64,000 nucleotides of DNA from Alphaproteobacteria bacterium (GTDB lineage: Bacteria > Pseudomonadota > Alphaproteobacteria > Puniceispirillales > Puniceispirillaceae): positions 51,987-115,986 of the forward strand of contig JADHLI010000006.1 in NCBI GenBank assembly GCA_016780775.1. Direction: 5' to 3'. Both the position numbers and the translations under genes were made by a program. A model generated the notes under the pieces. It made no database searches. It had not been told where the DNA came from and saw nothing but the letters and a program-made list of their open reading frames with translations. Within the stretch, counting starts at the first letter, position 1; each line of letters opens with the position of its first letter. Positions 10,270 to 20,118 of the stretch are shown in pieces.

Positions 10270-11631
10270 ATGAAGAAACTATATATCAAGACCTTTGGCT
10301 GTCAGATGAATGTCTATGATTCCGAAAGGATGGCAGATGTTCTTGCGCCTACCGGCTATACGCCAACGCACGCGCCTGAAGACGCAGATATGGTTATCTT
10401 AAATACCTGTCATATTCGTGAAAAAGCTTCGGAAAAAGTATTTTCTGATCTTGGGCGGTTGCGGGTGCTAAAACAGCGCGCACAAGATCAGCAAAATCGC
10501 CAGATGTTGATTGCGGTGGCAGGATGTGTGGCGCAAGCTGAGGGTGAGGAAATTACCCGCCGCGCCCCTTATGTAGATATGGTGGTTGGTCCGCAAACCT
10601 ATCACCGTCTGCCAGAACTGGTTGCCAAAGCAGACCCTGCAGCTCGAAAATCTGTGGTTGATACCGAGTTTCCAGAAGAAGTGAAGTTTGATTTTCTACC
10701 AGAAGAGGCGGCGCCCAGAGGGCCGGCAGCTTTTTTGTCGGTGCAGGAAGGATGTGATAAATTTTGTAGCTTTTGTGTTGTGCCCTATACCAGAGGTGCA
10801 GAGTTTTCCCGCCCGGCCGCTCAAATCTTGGATGAAGCCCGGCGGCTTGTCGCCAGCGGCACGCGAGAGCTTACGCTTTTAGGCCAAAATGTGAATGCAT
10901 GGCATGGCACGCCTGTGGATAATCGCGGTAAATGGGGGCTGGGGCGTTTGCTGCGCGAGCTTGCTGAAATTGATGGGTTAGAGCGCTTGCGCTACACCAC
11001 CTCACATCCGCTGGATATGGATGAAGAGTTAATGACTGCGCATCGTGATATTCCGGCTCTGATGCCTTATTTGCATCTGCCTGTACAATCCGGATCGGAC
11101 ACTATTTTATCGGCGATGAACCGGCGCCACACAGCAGATGATTACCGCCGCATTATTGACCGTTTGCGGACGTTGCGTCCGGATATTGCGCTGTCAGGGG
11201 ATTTTATTGTTGGCTTTCCGGGTGAGAGTGATCAAGATTTTGCTGATACCGTAAAGCTGGTCTCTGATATTGGCTATGCTTCTGCTTATTCCTTTAAATA
11301 TAGTGCCCGCCCAGGCACCCCTGCTAGTGGGGCAGAAACCCAAATTGATGAGCCGGTAAAATCAGATAGGCTAGCTGCCTTGCAACAGCTTCTAGATGCC
11401 CAGCAATTTGCTTTCAATAAAAAATGTGAAGGCATGCGGCTGCCAGTTCTGATAGAAAAGCAAGGAAGCAGGGATGGGCAGATGACTGGGCGTAGCCCAT
11501 TTATGCAATCGGTCTATCTAGAAGGAGAGGGAAGCTGGATAGGCCGTATTATGGATTTGGATATCACTGAAGCGCGGCAAAATTCCCTTCTTTGCACCCC
11601 TATAGCCGCTAGTACAAAAGGAGCAGCATAA
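10270..11631 (+). CDS. miaB: tRNA-2-methylthio-N6-dimethylallyladenosine synthase MiaB
   Basis: A radical-SAM methylthiotransferase that converts i6A37 to ms2i6A37 in tRNA. The N-terminal UPF0004 domain starts with [15 protein letters not shown] (Cys10) and also has NTCHIREKA and AGCVAQAE, giving the three auxiliary-cluster cysteines. The radical-SAM triad is CDKFCSFC (Cys162, Cys166, Cys169). A TRAM domain ends the 453-residue protein. The stop at 11629-11631 is two bases before the GTG start of phoH. The 108-base gap upstream contains no gene. Confidence 0.97.
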   Translation: MKKLYIKTFGCQMNVYDSERMADVLAPTGYTPTHAPEDADMVILNTCHIREKASEKVFSDLGRLRVLKQRAQDQQNRQMLIAVAGCVAQAEGEEITRRAPYVDMVVGPQTYHRLPELVAKADPAARKSVVDTEFPEEVKFDFLPEEAAPRGPAAFLSVQEGCDKFCSFCVVPYTRGAEFSRPAAQILDEARRLVASGTRELTLLGQNVNAWHGTPVDNRGKWGLGRLLRELAEIDGLERLRYTTSHPLDMDEELMTAHRDIPALMPYLHLPVQSGSDTILSAMNRRHTADDYRRIIDRLRTLRPDIALSGDFIVGFPGESDQDFADTVKLVSDIGYASAYSFKYSARPGTPASGAETQIDEPVKSDRLAALQQLLDAQQFAFNKKCEGMRLPVLIEKQGSRDGQMTGRSPFMQSVYLEGEGSWIGRIMDLDITEARQNSLLCTPIAASTKGAA

Positions 11632-11633
11632 GC

Positions 11634-12602
11634 GTGTCCGAGACACAGAAAACCGTTCGTCTAGAATTTGAAGATAATACTCTGATGACCATTATTTGCG
11701 GTCAGCATAACCAACATTTGGCCCGCATTGAACAAGCTCTGAGTGTCAGTATGGACAGTTTTGGCAACCAGATAAAAATTACTGGTCTTTCAGATAAGGT
11801 AGAGCTGGCTAGCAAAACCTTCACCAGTCTATATAAGCAGCTCAGCGCCCAAGATAATAAGGATGAGATAAGCACCACCTTGGTTGATGATGTATTGCGG
11901 CAGACCGAAAATGGGGTAAACCCGGCAACCACCCCTATTGATAAAAGCCTGTTTGCGACCACTTGGAAGAAAAAGATATTCCCGCGTACAGCCGGACAGG
12001 CAGGTTATTTCAAATTACTGCATAATAACGAGGTAGTGTTTGGGCTTGGTCCTGCGGGCACAGGTAAAACCTATATGGCTGTAGCATGGGCGGTAGATTT
12101 TCTTAAACGCCGTCAAGTAGAGCGGATTATATTATCGCGCCCAGCTGTAGAGGCTGGCGAGCGGTTAGGCTTTCTGCCCGGCGATATGAAAGAGAAGGTC
12201 GACCCTTATTTGCGTCCACTCTATGATGCGCTGTATGATATGATGCCGTCTGATAAGGTAGATAGAATGCTGGCGAGCGGCGAAATTGAAATTGCCCCGC
12301 TCGCCTTTATGCGTGGCCGTACCTTGTCAAACGCCTTTGTCATTATTGATGAGGCGCAGAATACAACACCCGTGCAGATGAAAATGGTGCTAACCCGCTT
12401 GGGCGAAGATTCGCGCATGGCTATCACCGGCGATCTCTCGCAAATAGATCTGCCAAGCGGCCAGCTTTCCGGCCTTTCAGATGCGGTAAACCGCCTAGAA
12501 GATGTTAAAGGAATTGGTATTACTCGTTTAAGCGGAGAAGATGTGGTTCGCCATCCTGTTGTGGCACGCATTTTGAAAGCCTATGACGCTGGACAAAAAT
12601 AG
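11634..12602 (+). CDS. ybeZ: PhoH-family ATPase (YbeZ)
   Basis: A PhoH-like P-loop ATPase of 322 residues. Walker A is GLGPAGTGKTYMA and Walker B is AFVIIDEAQN, followed by ITGDLSQIDLP, all standard for the family. An N-terminal region of about 100 residues resembles the RNA-binding segment of YbeZ. It starts with GTG two bases after miaB and is followed by ybeY, its conserved partner; YbeZ and YbeY are thought to cooperate in rRNA maturation and quality control. The biochemical role of the ATPase is not settled. Confidence 0.93.
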   Translation: MSETQKTVRLEFEDNTLMTIICGQHNQHLARIEQALSVSMDSFGNQIKITGLSDKVELASKTFTSLYKQLSAQDNKDEISTTLVDDVLRQTENGVNPATTPIDKSLFATTWKKKIFPRTAGQAGYFKLLHNNEVVFGLGPAGTGKTYMAVAWAVDFLKRRQVERIILSRPAVEAGERLGFLPGDMKEKVDPYLRPLYDALYDMMPSDKVDRMLASGEIEIAPLAFMRGRTLSNAFVIIDEAQNTTPVQMKMVLTRLGEDSRMAITGDLSQIDLPSGQLSGLSDAVNRLEDVKGIGITRLSGEDVVRHPVVARILKAYDAGQK

Positions 12603-12629
12603 CTATTTTATTCACACTAATTTGAAACT

Positions 12630-13349
12630 TTGAGCATAGATAAAAACGTGACGCATCCAGATACCACTTCGCAACAGAGCTTTAGCGCAGATGTTTCTGG
12701 CGCCTCTGGCCTATCCGAGGATAGCGACAGTCCACCCGATGCCCACGCGGATCTGGACGCTGAGCCAGAAATCAGCCCAGAAATCAGTCCAGAAATCAGT
12801 CCAGAAATCATTCCAGACACTGACTGGATTAGCCCAGCTCAAAATCAGGTGGAGAATAATATTGCTGATGCACGATGGAAGGTGCTCTTGCAATCTGGCC
12901 AGCCTCTATGTATTGCGCTATTAGACAAATTCGCAAAAATGACAAAGATTTCTAATTGCACTATTTCTGTTTTATGGACAGATGATAGCGAGATGGCAGG
13001 CATCAATAATCAATTCCGGCAACAGGACAAACCGACCAATATCCTGTCCTTTCCAGCCCACGATAATTTCCCAGATACACTGCCAGAAGAGCCTATTTTT
13101 CTAGGTGATATGGCACTTGGTTTTGAGACCCTTACAAATGAGGCAGCAGATAATGGCCAGCTCGTTGAACATCATCTGGCGCATTTATTTTTACATGGGC
13201 TCTTACATTTAGTCGGATATGACCATCAAGATGAAGCTGAAGCCGAAGAGATGGAGGCTCTTGAAATACAGCTCCTAGCAGAGATGAATATTCCTAATCC
13301 CTATCTTTTGAAGCCTACTATTAAAAAAGAAGATAATGACCATGTTTAA
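12630..13349 (+). CDS. ybeY: Endoribonuclease YbeY with long N-terminal extension
   Basis: YbeY is a zinc-dependent RNase in 16S rRNA 3'-end maturation and ribosome quality control. The metal motif HGLLHLVGYDH is intact (His189, His193, His199). At 239 residues the protein is longer than the usual 150-170: residues 1 to about 70 are an acidic, low-complexity extension containing four PEIS-like tetrapeptides (residues 46-61) encoded by a 12-bp tandem repeat. The frame begins at TTG 12630 and no later start lies near the domain edge, so the extension is probably translated, but a downstream non-ATG start cannot be excluded. It overlaps corC by 14 bases, implying coupled translation. Confidence 0.9.
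   Translation: MSIDKNVTHPDTTSQQSFSADVSGASGLSEDSDSPPDAHADLDAEPEISPEISPEISPEIIPDTDWISPAQNQVENNIADARWKVLLQSGQPLCIALLDKFAKMTKISNCTISVLWTDDSEMAGINNQFRQQDKPTNILSFPAHDNFPDTLPEEPIFLGDMALGFETLTNEAADNGQLVEHHLAHLFLHGLLHLVGYDHQDEAEAEEMEALEIQLLAEMNIPNPYLLKPTIKKEDNDHV
12765..12812 (+). repeat. 12-bp tandem repeat (four units) inside the ybeY extension
   Basis: Four consecutive 12-base units of the form CCAGAAATCAGT run from 12765 to 12812, encoding PEIS-PEIS-PEIS-PEII in frame. Units 2 and 3 are identical and the others differ by one base. Because the period is a multiple of three, copy-number change would keep the frame. Confidence 0.9.
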
Positions 13350-14214
13350 TGCTCTTACCCTTAGCCGTAAATGGCCATTTATTGGCAAGCAGACATCTGT
13401 GCGTGAAGAGCTGACTGGGCTAATTGAAACCTCTATCAGCCAGACTGATACAGAATTTGATAATCAGGAAGGCTTGCTGTTACGCAATATGCTGGGCTTG
13501 CGTGATATTACAGCAGAAGATGTGATGGTACCGCGTGCAGATATTGTCGCGATTGATATCTCGGAGGGGTTTGAAGCGGTGTTTCGCCAGATAAGCGCAG
13601 CTGCCCATAGCCGCGTTCCCGCCTATGAAGGCAACCGGGATAATGTGCGCGGGATGCTTCATATCAAAGATTTGGTTGCCCATTCCCTAAGCCCTGAACA
13701 GCCTGGTTTGCGCCAACTTCTGAGACCAGTATTGTTTGTATCCCCAGCCATAAGATTGTTAGACCTGTTGCAGGAAATGCGCCTTAAACGCCAGCATCTG
13801 GCCCTTGTTATTGATGAGTTTGGCGGCGTAGACGGCCTTATCACTATCGAAGATTTGGTTGAGGAAATTGTTGGTGAAATTGAAGATGAGCATGATGTTA
13901 CAGAAGCGCCGCGCTTTGAGCGAGTGACTGAAGATATTGCGGTTGCAGATGCGCGGCTGGAATTAGAAGAGCTGGAAGAACATATTGGCATCACGCTGGA
14001 AAGTGATGAGCGCGATGAAGTAGATACGCTTGGCGGCTTTGTCTTTGCGCTGGCAGGGCATGTACCTGTGCGCGGCGAGATTTTGCATCATAGCAGTGGA
14101 TTAGAGTTTGAAATTCTTGAATCAGATCCGCGCCGTTTGCGTCTGGTTAGAATAAGAGGGCTGAAGTCAAGCTTGAATGAGGCGCGCCTGCCTGCTGCGA
14201 AATCAGGCGTATGA
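13336..14214 (+). CDS. corC: CorC/HlyC-type CBS-domain protein
   Basis: A 292-residue protein with two CBS domains and a C-terminal CorC_HlyC transporter-associated domain. The first CBS pair begins at MVPRADIVAIDI and continues to RVPAYEGNRDNVRGMLHIKDL; the second contains LALVIDEFGGVDGLITIEDLVEEIVGEIEDEHD, cut here by its motifs GGVDGL and EEIVGEI. There is no DUF21 membrane domain, so it is the soluble CorC form. The start ATG 13336 (or 13342) lies inside the end of ybeY. The ybeZ-ybeY-corC-lnt order is widely conserved. A role in magnesium/cobalt efflux is the classical assignment. Confidence 0.92.
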   Translation: MTMFNALTLSRKWPFIGKQTSVREELTGLIETSISQTDTEFDNQEGLLLRNMLGLRDITAEDVMVPRADIVAIDISEGFEAVFRQISAAAHSRVPAYEGNRDNVRGMLHIKDLVAHSLSPEQPGLRQLLRPVLFVSPAIRLLDLLQEMRLKRQHLALVIDEFGGVDGLITIEDLVEEIVGEIEDEHDVTEAPRFERVTEDIAVADARLELEELEEHIGITLESDERDEVDTLGGFVFALAGHVPVRGEILHHSSGLEFEILESDPRRLRLVRIRGLKSSLNEARLPAAKSGV

Positions 14215-14254
14215 TCTGTGCTTTATCCATTCCATCATCCTATCATATTAGGCC

Positions 14255-15760
14255 ATGAAACGCCCCTTTATTAAAATAATCATGGCTTTTATTTGCGGGG
14301 CTGGGGCTAGCCTTGCCCTACCGCCTACAGGATGGATATTGGCAGCTTTATTGCTGTCTATTCCTATCGTTTTCGCAATGTGTGCCTCGCGTCCAGCTTT
14401 TGGCGCGCTTTTGTTTGGGGTGGGTGGGTTTGGCTGGTTCACAGCCTCTTTATATTGGATTGCCAATTCTTTGTTTGTCAAAGGCGGAGCACAGCTATTA
14501 TTGCTCCCTTTTGCTATTTTTGGCTTGCCGCTTTTACTGTCACTTTTCTGGATGGCTGCTGGCTATCTGGCACTAAGATTAAGCGTTAATAGTGCGACAA
14601 GATTGGTTTTGTTGGCCTGTTTCTGGGGAGTAGCTGAATGGCTGCGCTCATATGTGCTAACTGGATTTCCATGGAATGTAATCGGGCATATTTTCGTTGA
14701 AAACCTGCTTCTGGCGCAGATGGCGGCATATACTGGCCAGCATGGCTTGAACCTACTGGCTAGCTTATTTATCACAGGGGCTGCCGCACTTTACTTGCGC
14801 GCTTTTACGGCTTCAATATGGATGGGCTTGCCTTTATTTTTAATGTTGGGGCTTGGCATTATGCGGTTTGCTGGTTTGCCGCCTTTAGAGGCACAAGACA
14901 GCATGATTAGGCTAATACAGCCCAATATTGCGCAAATCGAAAAATGGGATAGAGATCGCAAGCCTGAACATATATCGCGGATAATAAAGCTTGCCAGTCA
15001 GCCGGCATCTCCAGCCGCGCTCACCCTATTGCCAGAGGCGGCAATAGCTGGTTTTTGGCGTGATGAAAAAGAAGGTGTTCAGGCACTCGCCCGTGCGATA
15101 ACTCCTGCAGACGGTGTGCTTTTAACGGGAATTTTATCTGCTGATAGTAAAAATAACTTTTTCAATTCTGCATTCTTCTTGCATCACTCAGGCGGATTGT
15201 TAGGCCAATATCACAAACAGCATTTAGTACCTTTTGGTGAGTATATTCCATTTCGTCAAATACCTTTTGTTAGTGCTATCGCAGGGCAGGGAGAATTTAC
15301 CCCCGGCCCCCCTGCTGAAGATATTTTTATCGAGCCATTTGGCTATATTCGTATACTGATCTGTTATGAAATTATTTTCCCAAGCTTTATTGCAAAAGAT
15401 AGTCGTCGCCCAGATATGGTAATAACGCTAAGCAATGATGCATGGTTTGGCCAGAGTACCGGCCCATATCAGCATTTTGCCCAAAGCCGGCTCCGGGCTA
15501 TCGAAGAAGGCTTGCCTGTTTACCGGCTCGCAAACACAGGGATTTCGGGTGGTTTTGACAGTTTTGGTCGCTTGTTAGGCAAAACAAAGCTGGGGGTGCA
15601 GGCAGTTTTGAATTTGCCGCATATCAAGCCAGCCCCAGCCCCATTTTATGCTCAAAACCGCTCTATCCTGTTTTGGCTGATGGTTTTTTGGCTCGCTGGC
15701 GTAGCAGTTTTTCTTGAATTTGCGTATCAAAAAAGTAATAAATGGCGGAATGATTTTTAA
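14255..15760 (+). CDS. lnt: Apolipoprotein N-acyltransferase Lnt
   Basis: Lnt adds the third acyl chain to lipoproteins at the periplasmic face of the inner membrane. The first ~210 residues form hydrophobic membrane segments. The nitrilase-fold domain follows with the expected Glu-Lys-Cys triad: [11 protein letters not shown] (Glu), [13 protein letters not shown] (Lys) and [10 protein letters not shown] (Cys). One more membrane segment lies near the C-terminus ([16 protein letters not shown]). The 501-residue length is normal. It is 40 bases after corC. Confidence 0.95.
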   Translation: MKRPFIKIIMAFICGAGASLALPPTGWILAALLLSIPIVFAMCASRPAFGALLFGVGGFGWFTASLYWIANSLFVKGGAQLLLLPFAIFGLPLLLSLFWMAAGYLALRLSVNSATRLVLLACFWGVAEWLRSYVLTGFPWNVIGHIFVENLLLAQMAAYTGQHGLNLLASLFITGAAALYLRAFTASIWMGLPLFLMLGLGIMRFAGLPPLEAQDSMIRLIQPNIAQIEKWDRDRKPEHISRIIKLASQPASPAALTLLPEAAIAGFWRDEKEGVQALARAITPADGVLLTGILSADSKNNFFNSAFFLHHSGGLLGQYHKQHLVPFGEYIPFRQIPFVSAIAGQGEFTPGPPAEDIFIEPFGYIRILICYEIIFPSFIAKDSRRPDMVITLSNDAWFGQSTGPYQHFAQSRLRAIEEGLPVYRLANTGISGGFDSFGRLLGKTKLGVQAVLNLPHIKPAPAPFYAQNRSILFWLMVFWLAGVAVFLEFAYQKSNKWRNDF

Positions 15761-15786
15761 ACACCTGTTTTGATGGGAGCGCTACA

Positions 15787-16968
15787 GTGAGCTATCTTTT
15801 TACATCTGAGTCCGTTTCAGAAGGGCATCCAGATAAGGTTTGTGACAAGGTTTCAGACACAGTTTTAGATTTATTTTTGCGTGAAGAAGCTGAAGCGCGT
15901 GTTGCATGTGAGACTATGGCGACTACCAACCGAATTATCTTGGCAGGTGAAGTGCGCGCCTCAGAAGAGAAGTTAAAGACAATCTTTTCAAAAATTGAAG
16001 ATGCGGTTCGCGCGGCCGTCGCAGAAATTGGTTATGAGCAGGAAAAGTTTCATCATGCGCATTTTGAATTCCAAAATTATTTGCATGAACAATCAGCCGA
16101 CATCGCGCAAGGGGTAGACCAGTCCGAGCAAAAAGATGAAGGTGCAGGCGATCAAGGACTAATGTTTGGCTATGCTTGCCGCGAAACAGAAGAGCTAATG
16201 CCAGCCCCTATTCATTACGCGCACCAAATTCTAAAAGAGCTAGCGGCGCACCGTAAAGCTGATGTGAACACGCTTCTAGGCCCAGACGCTAAGAGCCAGG
16301 TTACCTTGCGCTATAATGCGGATGGGTCAATTTCTGGTGTGGATAAGTTGGTGCTTTCTACCCAACATAAGCCCGGCGTTTCAACTGAAGATATTCGTGC
16401 ACTGGTCACGCCGCTGGTCGCAGATATCCTGCCGCAAGGCTGGATGGTTGGCGCTGAAGATTTCCTGATTAATCCAACAGGTAAGTTCGAGATTGGTGGT
16501 CCTGACGGTGATGCAGGCTTAACGGGTCGTAAAATCATTGTAGATACTTATGGCGGGGCAGCACCACATGGCGGCGGCGCGTTTTCTGGCAAAGACCCCA
16601 CAAAAGTAGATAGATCAGCTGCCTATGCAGCGCGATATCTAGCCAAAAATATTGTCGCGGCAGGTCTGGCAGATAAATGTACCATCCAGATTGCCTATGC
16701 TATTGGCGTTGCTGCGCCTGTATCTGTATATGTAAACACTCATGGAAGCCAAAATGTAGATGAAGCCAAGCTATCTGCTCTTCTAACCAGCAATGCGGTT
16801 ATGGTTTTAACGCCGCGCGGCATCCGTACGCATTTAGGGCTGAATAATCCTATTTACACCCCTACTGCAGCCTATGGTCATTTTGGTAGGCGTGCAGGCG
16901 AAGCTGGTGCAGGTACCTTCAGCTGGGAAGCTCTGGATTTAGCAGATAAGCTGCGTGCGGCTCTATAG
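15787..16968 (+). CDS. metK: S-adenosylmethionine synthase
   Basis: Makes SAM from methionine and ATP. Conserved blocks are present: [14 protein letters not shown] near the start, the [12 protein letters not shown] loop in the middle, and [16 protein letters not shown] towards the C-terminal third. The 393-residue length is typical. Translation starts at GTG 15787, 26 bases after lnt, leaving no room for a SAM riboswitch of known size. The 65 bases to trmB contain a weak GC hairpin followed by TTTTTT at the gene end. Confidence 0.97.
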   Translation: MSYLFTSESVSEGHPDKVCDKVSDTVLDLFLREEAEARVACETMATTNRIILAGEVRASEEKLKTIFSKIEDAVRAAVAEIGYEQEKFHHAHFEFQNYLHEQSADIAQGVDQSEQKDEGAGDQGLMFGYACRETEELMPAPIHYAHQILKELAAHRKADVNTLLGPDAKSQVTLRYNADGSISGVDKLVLSTQHKPGVSTEDIRALVTPLVADILPQGWMVGAEDFLINPTGKFEIGGPDGDAGLTGRKIIVDTYGGAAPHGGGAFSGKDPTKVDRSAAYAARYLAKNIVAAGLADKCTIQIAYAIGVAAPVSVYVNTHGSQNVDEAKLSALLTSNAVMVLTPRGIRTHLGLNNPIYTPTAAYGHFGRRAGEAGAGTFSWEALDLADKLRAAL

Positions 16969-17033
16969 GGCGGCTTTTTTGGTTACAAAAAGGGTTTTTT
17001 CTGGTTGAAGATTGAAATTGAGTTAGGCTGGCA

Positions 17034-17738
17034 ATGACCCCTTCACGTGCAGAAAAAATACAGTTTTATGGCCGCCGTAAAGGACGCCCCCTAAGCCAGA
17101 ATATGCAGCGCTTGCTTGATACCCGTTTGCCAGAGGTAGAACTTCCAGAAAAGCTAGACAGAAATTGGCTAGAACAGCGCTTATCCTTGCATAAAAGTAC
17201 AGAAACACCAGCAGATCTGGTGTTGGAAATTGGTTTTGGTGGCGGTGAGCATTTAGCCGCGATTGCGGCGGCGGAACCTGCAAAGCTGTTTTTTGGTGCA
17301 GAGCCCTTTGTTAATGGGGTGGTCAGCCTGTTGCGGCATATCCAAAATAAGGGGCTGAAAAATATCTGTATCTGGCCAGATGATGTGCGTCTTATTCTGG
17401 AACAATTGCCGCAACAAAGCTTGTCTTGTGTTTATGTGATGTTTCCGGATCCATGGCCAAAAGCGCGCCACGCTGGACGGCGTATCCTGAATCCAAAAAT
17501 GCTGGACAGTCTAGCTGGATTGCTGCGCCCGCAAGGCTTGCTGCGCATGGCAAGTGACCATCCTATCGCCAAATCATGGCTGCTTGCCGAAGCCGTGCGC
17601 CATCCAAGCTTTGAATGGAGAGCTAGATGTGCAGAGGATTGGCGTGCTCGCCCGCAAGGCTGGCCGCAAACACGCTATATGCAAAAGGGCCTTTCTGAAG
17701 GACGCTTGCCTAGCTGGTTTGAGTTTGAACGTCGCTAG
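17034..17738 (+). CDS. trmB: tRNA (guanine-N7-)-methyltransferase TrmB
   Basis: Methylates G46 of tRNA using SAM. The Rossmann SAM motif is VLEIGFGGGEHL and the family motif MFPDPWPKARHAGRRIL is intact, ending with the conserved tail motif TRYMQKG. The 234-residue protein starts at ATG 17034. It follows metK, which supplies its cofactor; this order is common in alphaproteobacteria. A 7-bp perfect inverted repeat (17733-17739 and 17748-17754) overlaps the stop codon, but its T run lies in the loop, so it is not a classical terminator. Confidence 0.95.
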   Translation: MTPSRAEKIQFYGRRKGRPLSQNMQRLLDTRLPEVELPEKLDRNWLEQRLSLHKSTETPADLVLEIGFGGGEHLAAIAAAEPAKLFFGAEPFVNGVVSLLRHIQNKGLKNICIWPDDVRLILEQLPQQSLSCVYVMFPDPWPKARHAGRRILNPKMLDSLAGLLRPQGLLRMASDHPIAKSWLLAEAVRHPSFEWRARCAEDWRARPQGWPQTRYMQKGLSEGRLPSWFEFERR

Positions 17739-17777
17739 CCTTTTTTTGCTAGCGTGTTGTGCTTATGGCACAAAAAC

Positions 17778-17806
17778 TTGAACTATGCGCTGAAAAGCGG
17801 TATAGT
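17778..17806 (+). promoter_or_regulatory. Candidate sigma-70 promoter for the rimP-nusA-infB operon
   Basis: TTGAAC (17778-17783) and TATAGT (17801-17806) are separated by exactly 17 bases, a close match to the housekeeping consensus. Transcription would start near 17812, about 157 bases before rimP. An intrinsic terminator lies immediately downstream, so the first ~48 nucleotides would form a short leader. Confidence 0.5.
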
Positions 17807-17834
17807 GCAAAAAAACGTTTCGGATTTGCTGAGC

Positions 17835-17859
17835 GGTGGGCAGTTAGCCCGCCTTTTTT
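17835..17859 (+). terminator. Intrinsic terminator in the rimP-nusA leader
   Basis: GGTGGGC (17835-17841) pairs with GCCCGCC (17847-17853), one G-U, around the loop AGTTA, followed at once by TTTTTT (17854-17859). It lies between the candidate promoter and rimP, so it either ends trmB transcripts or acts as an attenuator of the operon. Confidence 0.7.
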
Positions 17860-17968
17860 ATTGCCTATCATCAGATAGCAAAAGGCACATGATAATTGTG
17901 TCGCTTATGAGCAGAGCCAAAACGGTGTTGTTAGAAGAATTTTACAAATTAGGCGATGATTTTAAGCG

Positions 17969-18502
17969 ATGATACCGCAAAAACTGGAACAGCTTATTGA
18001 ACCTGCCCTTGCTGATTTGGGCTTTGAGTGCGTGCGCATCCGATATATGGGCGGGGCTGGTAAATCCGCGCGTGGCCAGCTTCAGATTATGGCAGAACCG
18101 GTAGATTTGCGTGAAATGACAGTGGAAGATTGCGCAAATATCAGCCGCCATCTATCGGCAGTTTTAGATGTAGAGGATCCGATATCGGATGCTTATCAGC
18201 TAGAAATTAGCTCGCCAGGGATGGATAGGCCATTAACGCGGCAAAAAGATTTTTCTCGTTTTGCAGGTGAGCTTGTGAAAATAACCCTAAAGCAGATGCT
18301 TGAAGGGCAGAAGCGCTATCGTGGCCGCCTTGTGGGTATCGATGATGATGGGGTCATCCATATCGAAACAGCCACGGGGCGTGTAAGTGCTTCCTTAGAT
18401 CAAATTGATACTGCGAAAATCGATCCAACAGAATTTTTTTCAACCCAGAAACAGCCTGCCAAAACAATAAAGCAGGCACGAAAGAATAAAGAAGAGGCTT
18501 AG
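17969..18502 (+). CDS. rimP: Ribosome maturation factor RimP
   Basis: RimP assists 30S subunit assembly. The 177-residue protein shows the DUF150 signature: LGFECVRIRYMGG near the start, VEDCANISRHLSAVLDVEDPI, and the motif YQLEISSPGMDRPLT. ATG 17969 is the first start in frame, since a stop lies two codons upstream. A short open frame in another phase ends with a TGA overlapping this ATG (ATGA). RimP opens the conserved rimP-nusA-ylxR-infB-rbfA-truB-rpsO-pnp cluster; nusA begins six bases after its stop. Confidence 0.95.
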   Translation: MIPQKLEQLIEPALADLGFECVRIRYMGGAGKSARGQLQIMAEPVDLREMTVEDCANISRHLSAVLDVEDPISDAYQLEISSPGMDRPLTRQKDFSRFAGELVKITLKQMLEGQKRYRGRLVGIDDDGVIHIETATGRVSASLDQIDTAKIDPTEFFSTQKQPAKTIKQARKNKEEA

Positions 18503-18507
18503 GTCAA

Positions 18508-20091
18508 ATGGATACATCTTCAATCCCCGGTCTGGAATTGTTGCAAATCGCTGATGTGGTAGCGCGTGAGAAATCTATCGAGCGTGAGGAGGTTATTGCT
18601 GCGATGGAAGAGGCTATTCAAAAGGCAGGCCGCTCAAAATATGGCCATGACCGCGATATCCGCGCCATGATCGATCGTAAATCTGGCTCTATTCAGCTAG
18701 AGAGATGGACAGAAGTTGTCGAAGAAGTCGAAAATGATGCAACGCAAATGGGCCTTGAAGAAGGGCGTAAACATGATCTGGAAGCTGGTGAGTTTTTAAA
18801 ACAGCCACTGCCACCAATTGAGTTTGGCCGCATCGCCGCGCAGACTGCTAAGCAAGTTATCTCGCAAAAAGTTCGTGAAGCTGAGCGTGCGCGTCAATAT
18901 GAAGAATATAAAGATCGGGTTGGCGAAATTGTTCTCGGTACCGTGAAGCGCGCTGAAAGCTATTCTGTGACGATCGATTTGGGCCGCGCTGAAGGGGTGA
19001 TGCGCCGCGAAGAAATGATCCCGCGCGAGAACCTGAATCAGGGCGATAGGGTGCGCGCTTATATTGTGGATGTTCGCGAGGAAGTGCGCGGCCCGCAAAT
19101 TTTTCTTTCTAGATCAGCTAATGAATTTATGGCCAAACTCTTCACTCAGGAAGTCCCTGAAATTTATGATGGGATAATTGAGATTAAGGCAGTCGCAAGA
19201 GAGCCAGGAAGTAGAGCAAAAATCTCTGTGCTTTCCCGCGATCAGTCTATTGATCCGGTTGGTGCATGTGTAGGCTTGAGAGGTAGCCGTGTGCAAGCGG
19301 TGGTTGGCGAGCTTCAGGGTGAGAAGATTGAGATCATTCCATTTTCAGAAGATCCGGTTACCTTCATTGTGAATGCGCTAGCGCCTGCAGAAGTTGCAAA
19401 GGTGGTAGTTGATGAAGTGGCCGGCCGTGTTGAGGTGGTTGTCCCGGATGAGCAGTTAAGCTTGGCCATTGGCCGGCGCGGCCAGAATGTGCGCCTCGCC
19501 TCACAACTCACAGGCTGGTATATTGATATCCTCACTGAGGCAGAAGAATCCGAGCGCCGTCAAGAAGAGTTCAAAACGCGCTCAACCCGCTTTATCGAAG
19601 CGCTGAATATTGATGATGTTATTGCCCATCTACTGGTCGCTGAGGGCTTTGTCTCTATTGATGATATTGTCGCAACACCAGTATCAGAGCTAGCAACTAT
19701 CCAAGGCTTTGACGAAGATATCGCAGGCGAGCTCCTAAATCGTGCGGTTGAATTCTCAGAGGCCGAAGCCAAACGCATTACTAAAGAGCTAACCAAATTA
19801 AAAGTACAGGACGATTTGAAAGAGGCTGAATATCTAAGCCTTTCGATGGTACTGACACTAGCCGAAAATAAAGTCCTATGTCTGGATGATCTGGCTGAGT
19901 TGGATAGCGAAGAGTTGCTAGAATTATTGGGCGAGCATGGCATTGAAGATGAAGCTGCTGCTGGCGACATCATTATGGCTGCACGTGCGCATTGGTTTGC
20001 CGAAGAGGATGCTGCTGCGGAAGCTGCTATAGAAGCTAGCGCTGAAAATGGTGAAGAAGAGCTATCTGCATCTGCAGATGACGCCCAGTGA
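18508..20091 (+). CDS. nusA: Transcription termination/antitermination protein NusA
   Basis: NusA binds RNA polymerase and modulates pausing, termination and antitermination. The 527-residue protein has the N-terminal RNAP-binding domain (1 to ~130), an S1 domain (around [15 protein letters not shown]), two KH domains (second visible at [20 protein letters not shown]) and C-terminal acidic helix-hairpin repeats ([14 protein letters not shown] and onward). The last ~40 residues are rich in Ala, Glu and Asp. The terminator in the operon leader is a plausible site for NusA feedback, as NusA autoregulation is known in other bacteria. Confidence 0.97.
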   Translation: MDTSSIPGLELLQIADVVAREKSIEREEVIAAMEEAIQKAGRSKYGHDRDIRAMIDRKSGSIQLERWTEVVEEVENDATQMGLEEGRKHDLEAGEFLKQPLPPIEFGRIAAQTAKQVISQKVREAERARQYEEYKDRVGEIVLGTVKRAESYSVTIDLGRAEGVMRREEMIPRENLNQGDRVRAYIVDVREEVRGPQIFLSRSANEFMAKLFTQEVPEIYDGIIEIKAVAREPGSRAKISVLSRDQSIDPVGACVGLRGSRVQAVVGELQGEKIEIIPFSEDPVTFIVNALAPAEVAKVVVDEVAGRVEVVVPDEQLSLAIGRRGQNVRLASQLTGWYIDILTEAEESERRQEEFKTRSTRFIEALNIDDVIAHLLVAEGFVSIDDIVATPVSELATIQGFDEDIAGELLNRAVEFSEAEAKRITKELTKLKVQDDLKEAEYLSLSMVLTLAENKVLCLDDLAELDSEELLELLGEHGIEDEAAAGDIIMAARAHWFAEEDAAAEAAIEASAENGEEELSASADDAQ

Positions 20092-20118
20092 TGTTGGGAA
20101 AAGAGCTGATAGGCATTT

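Noticed and set aside
15761..15786. Possible SAM-responsive riboswitch upstream of metK
   Set aside because: Only 26 bases separate lnt and metK, too short for any known SAM riboswitch, and no matching core was seen.
17733..17754. Perfect 7-bp inverted repeat at the trmB stop codon
   Set aside because: The T run is in the loop and no T run follows the stem, so it is not called as an intrinsic terminator.
17754..17972. 72-codon open frame between trmB and rimP
   Set aside because: It runs through the candidate promoter and terminator and has no family likeness; only the last part is kept as a weak upstream-frame observation.
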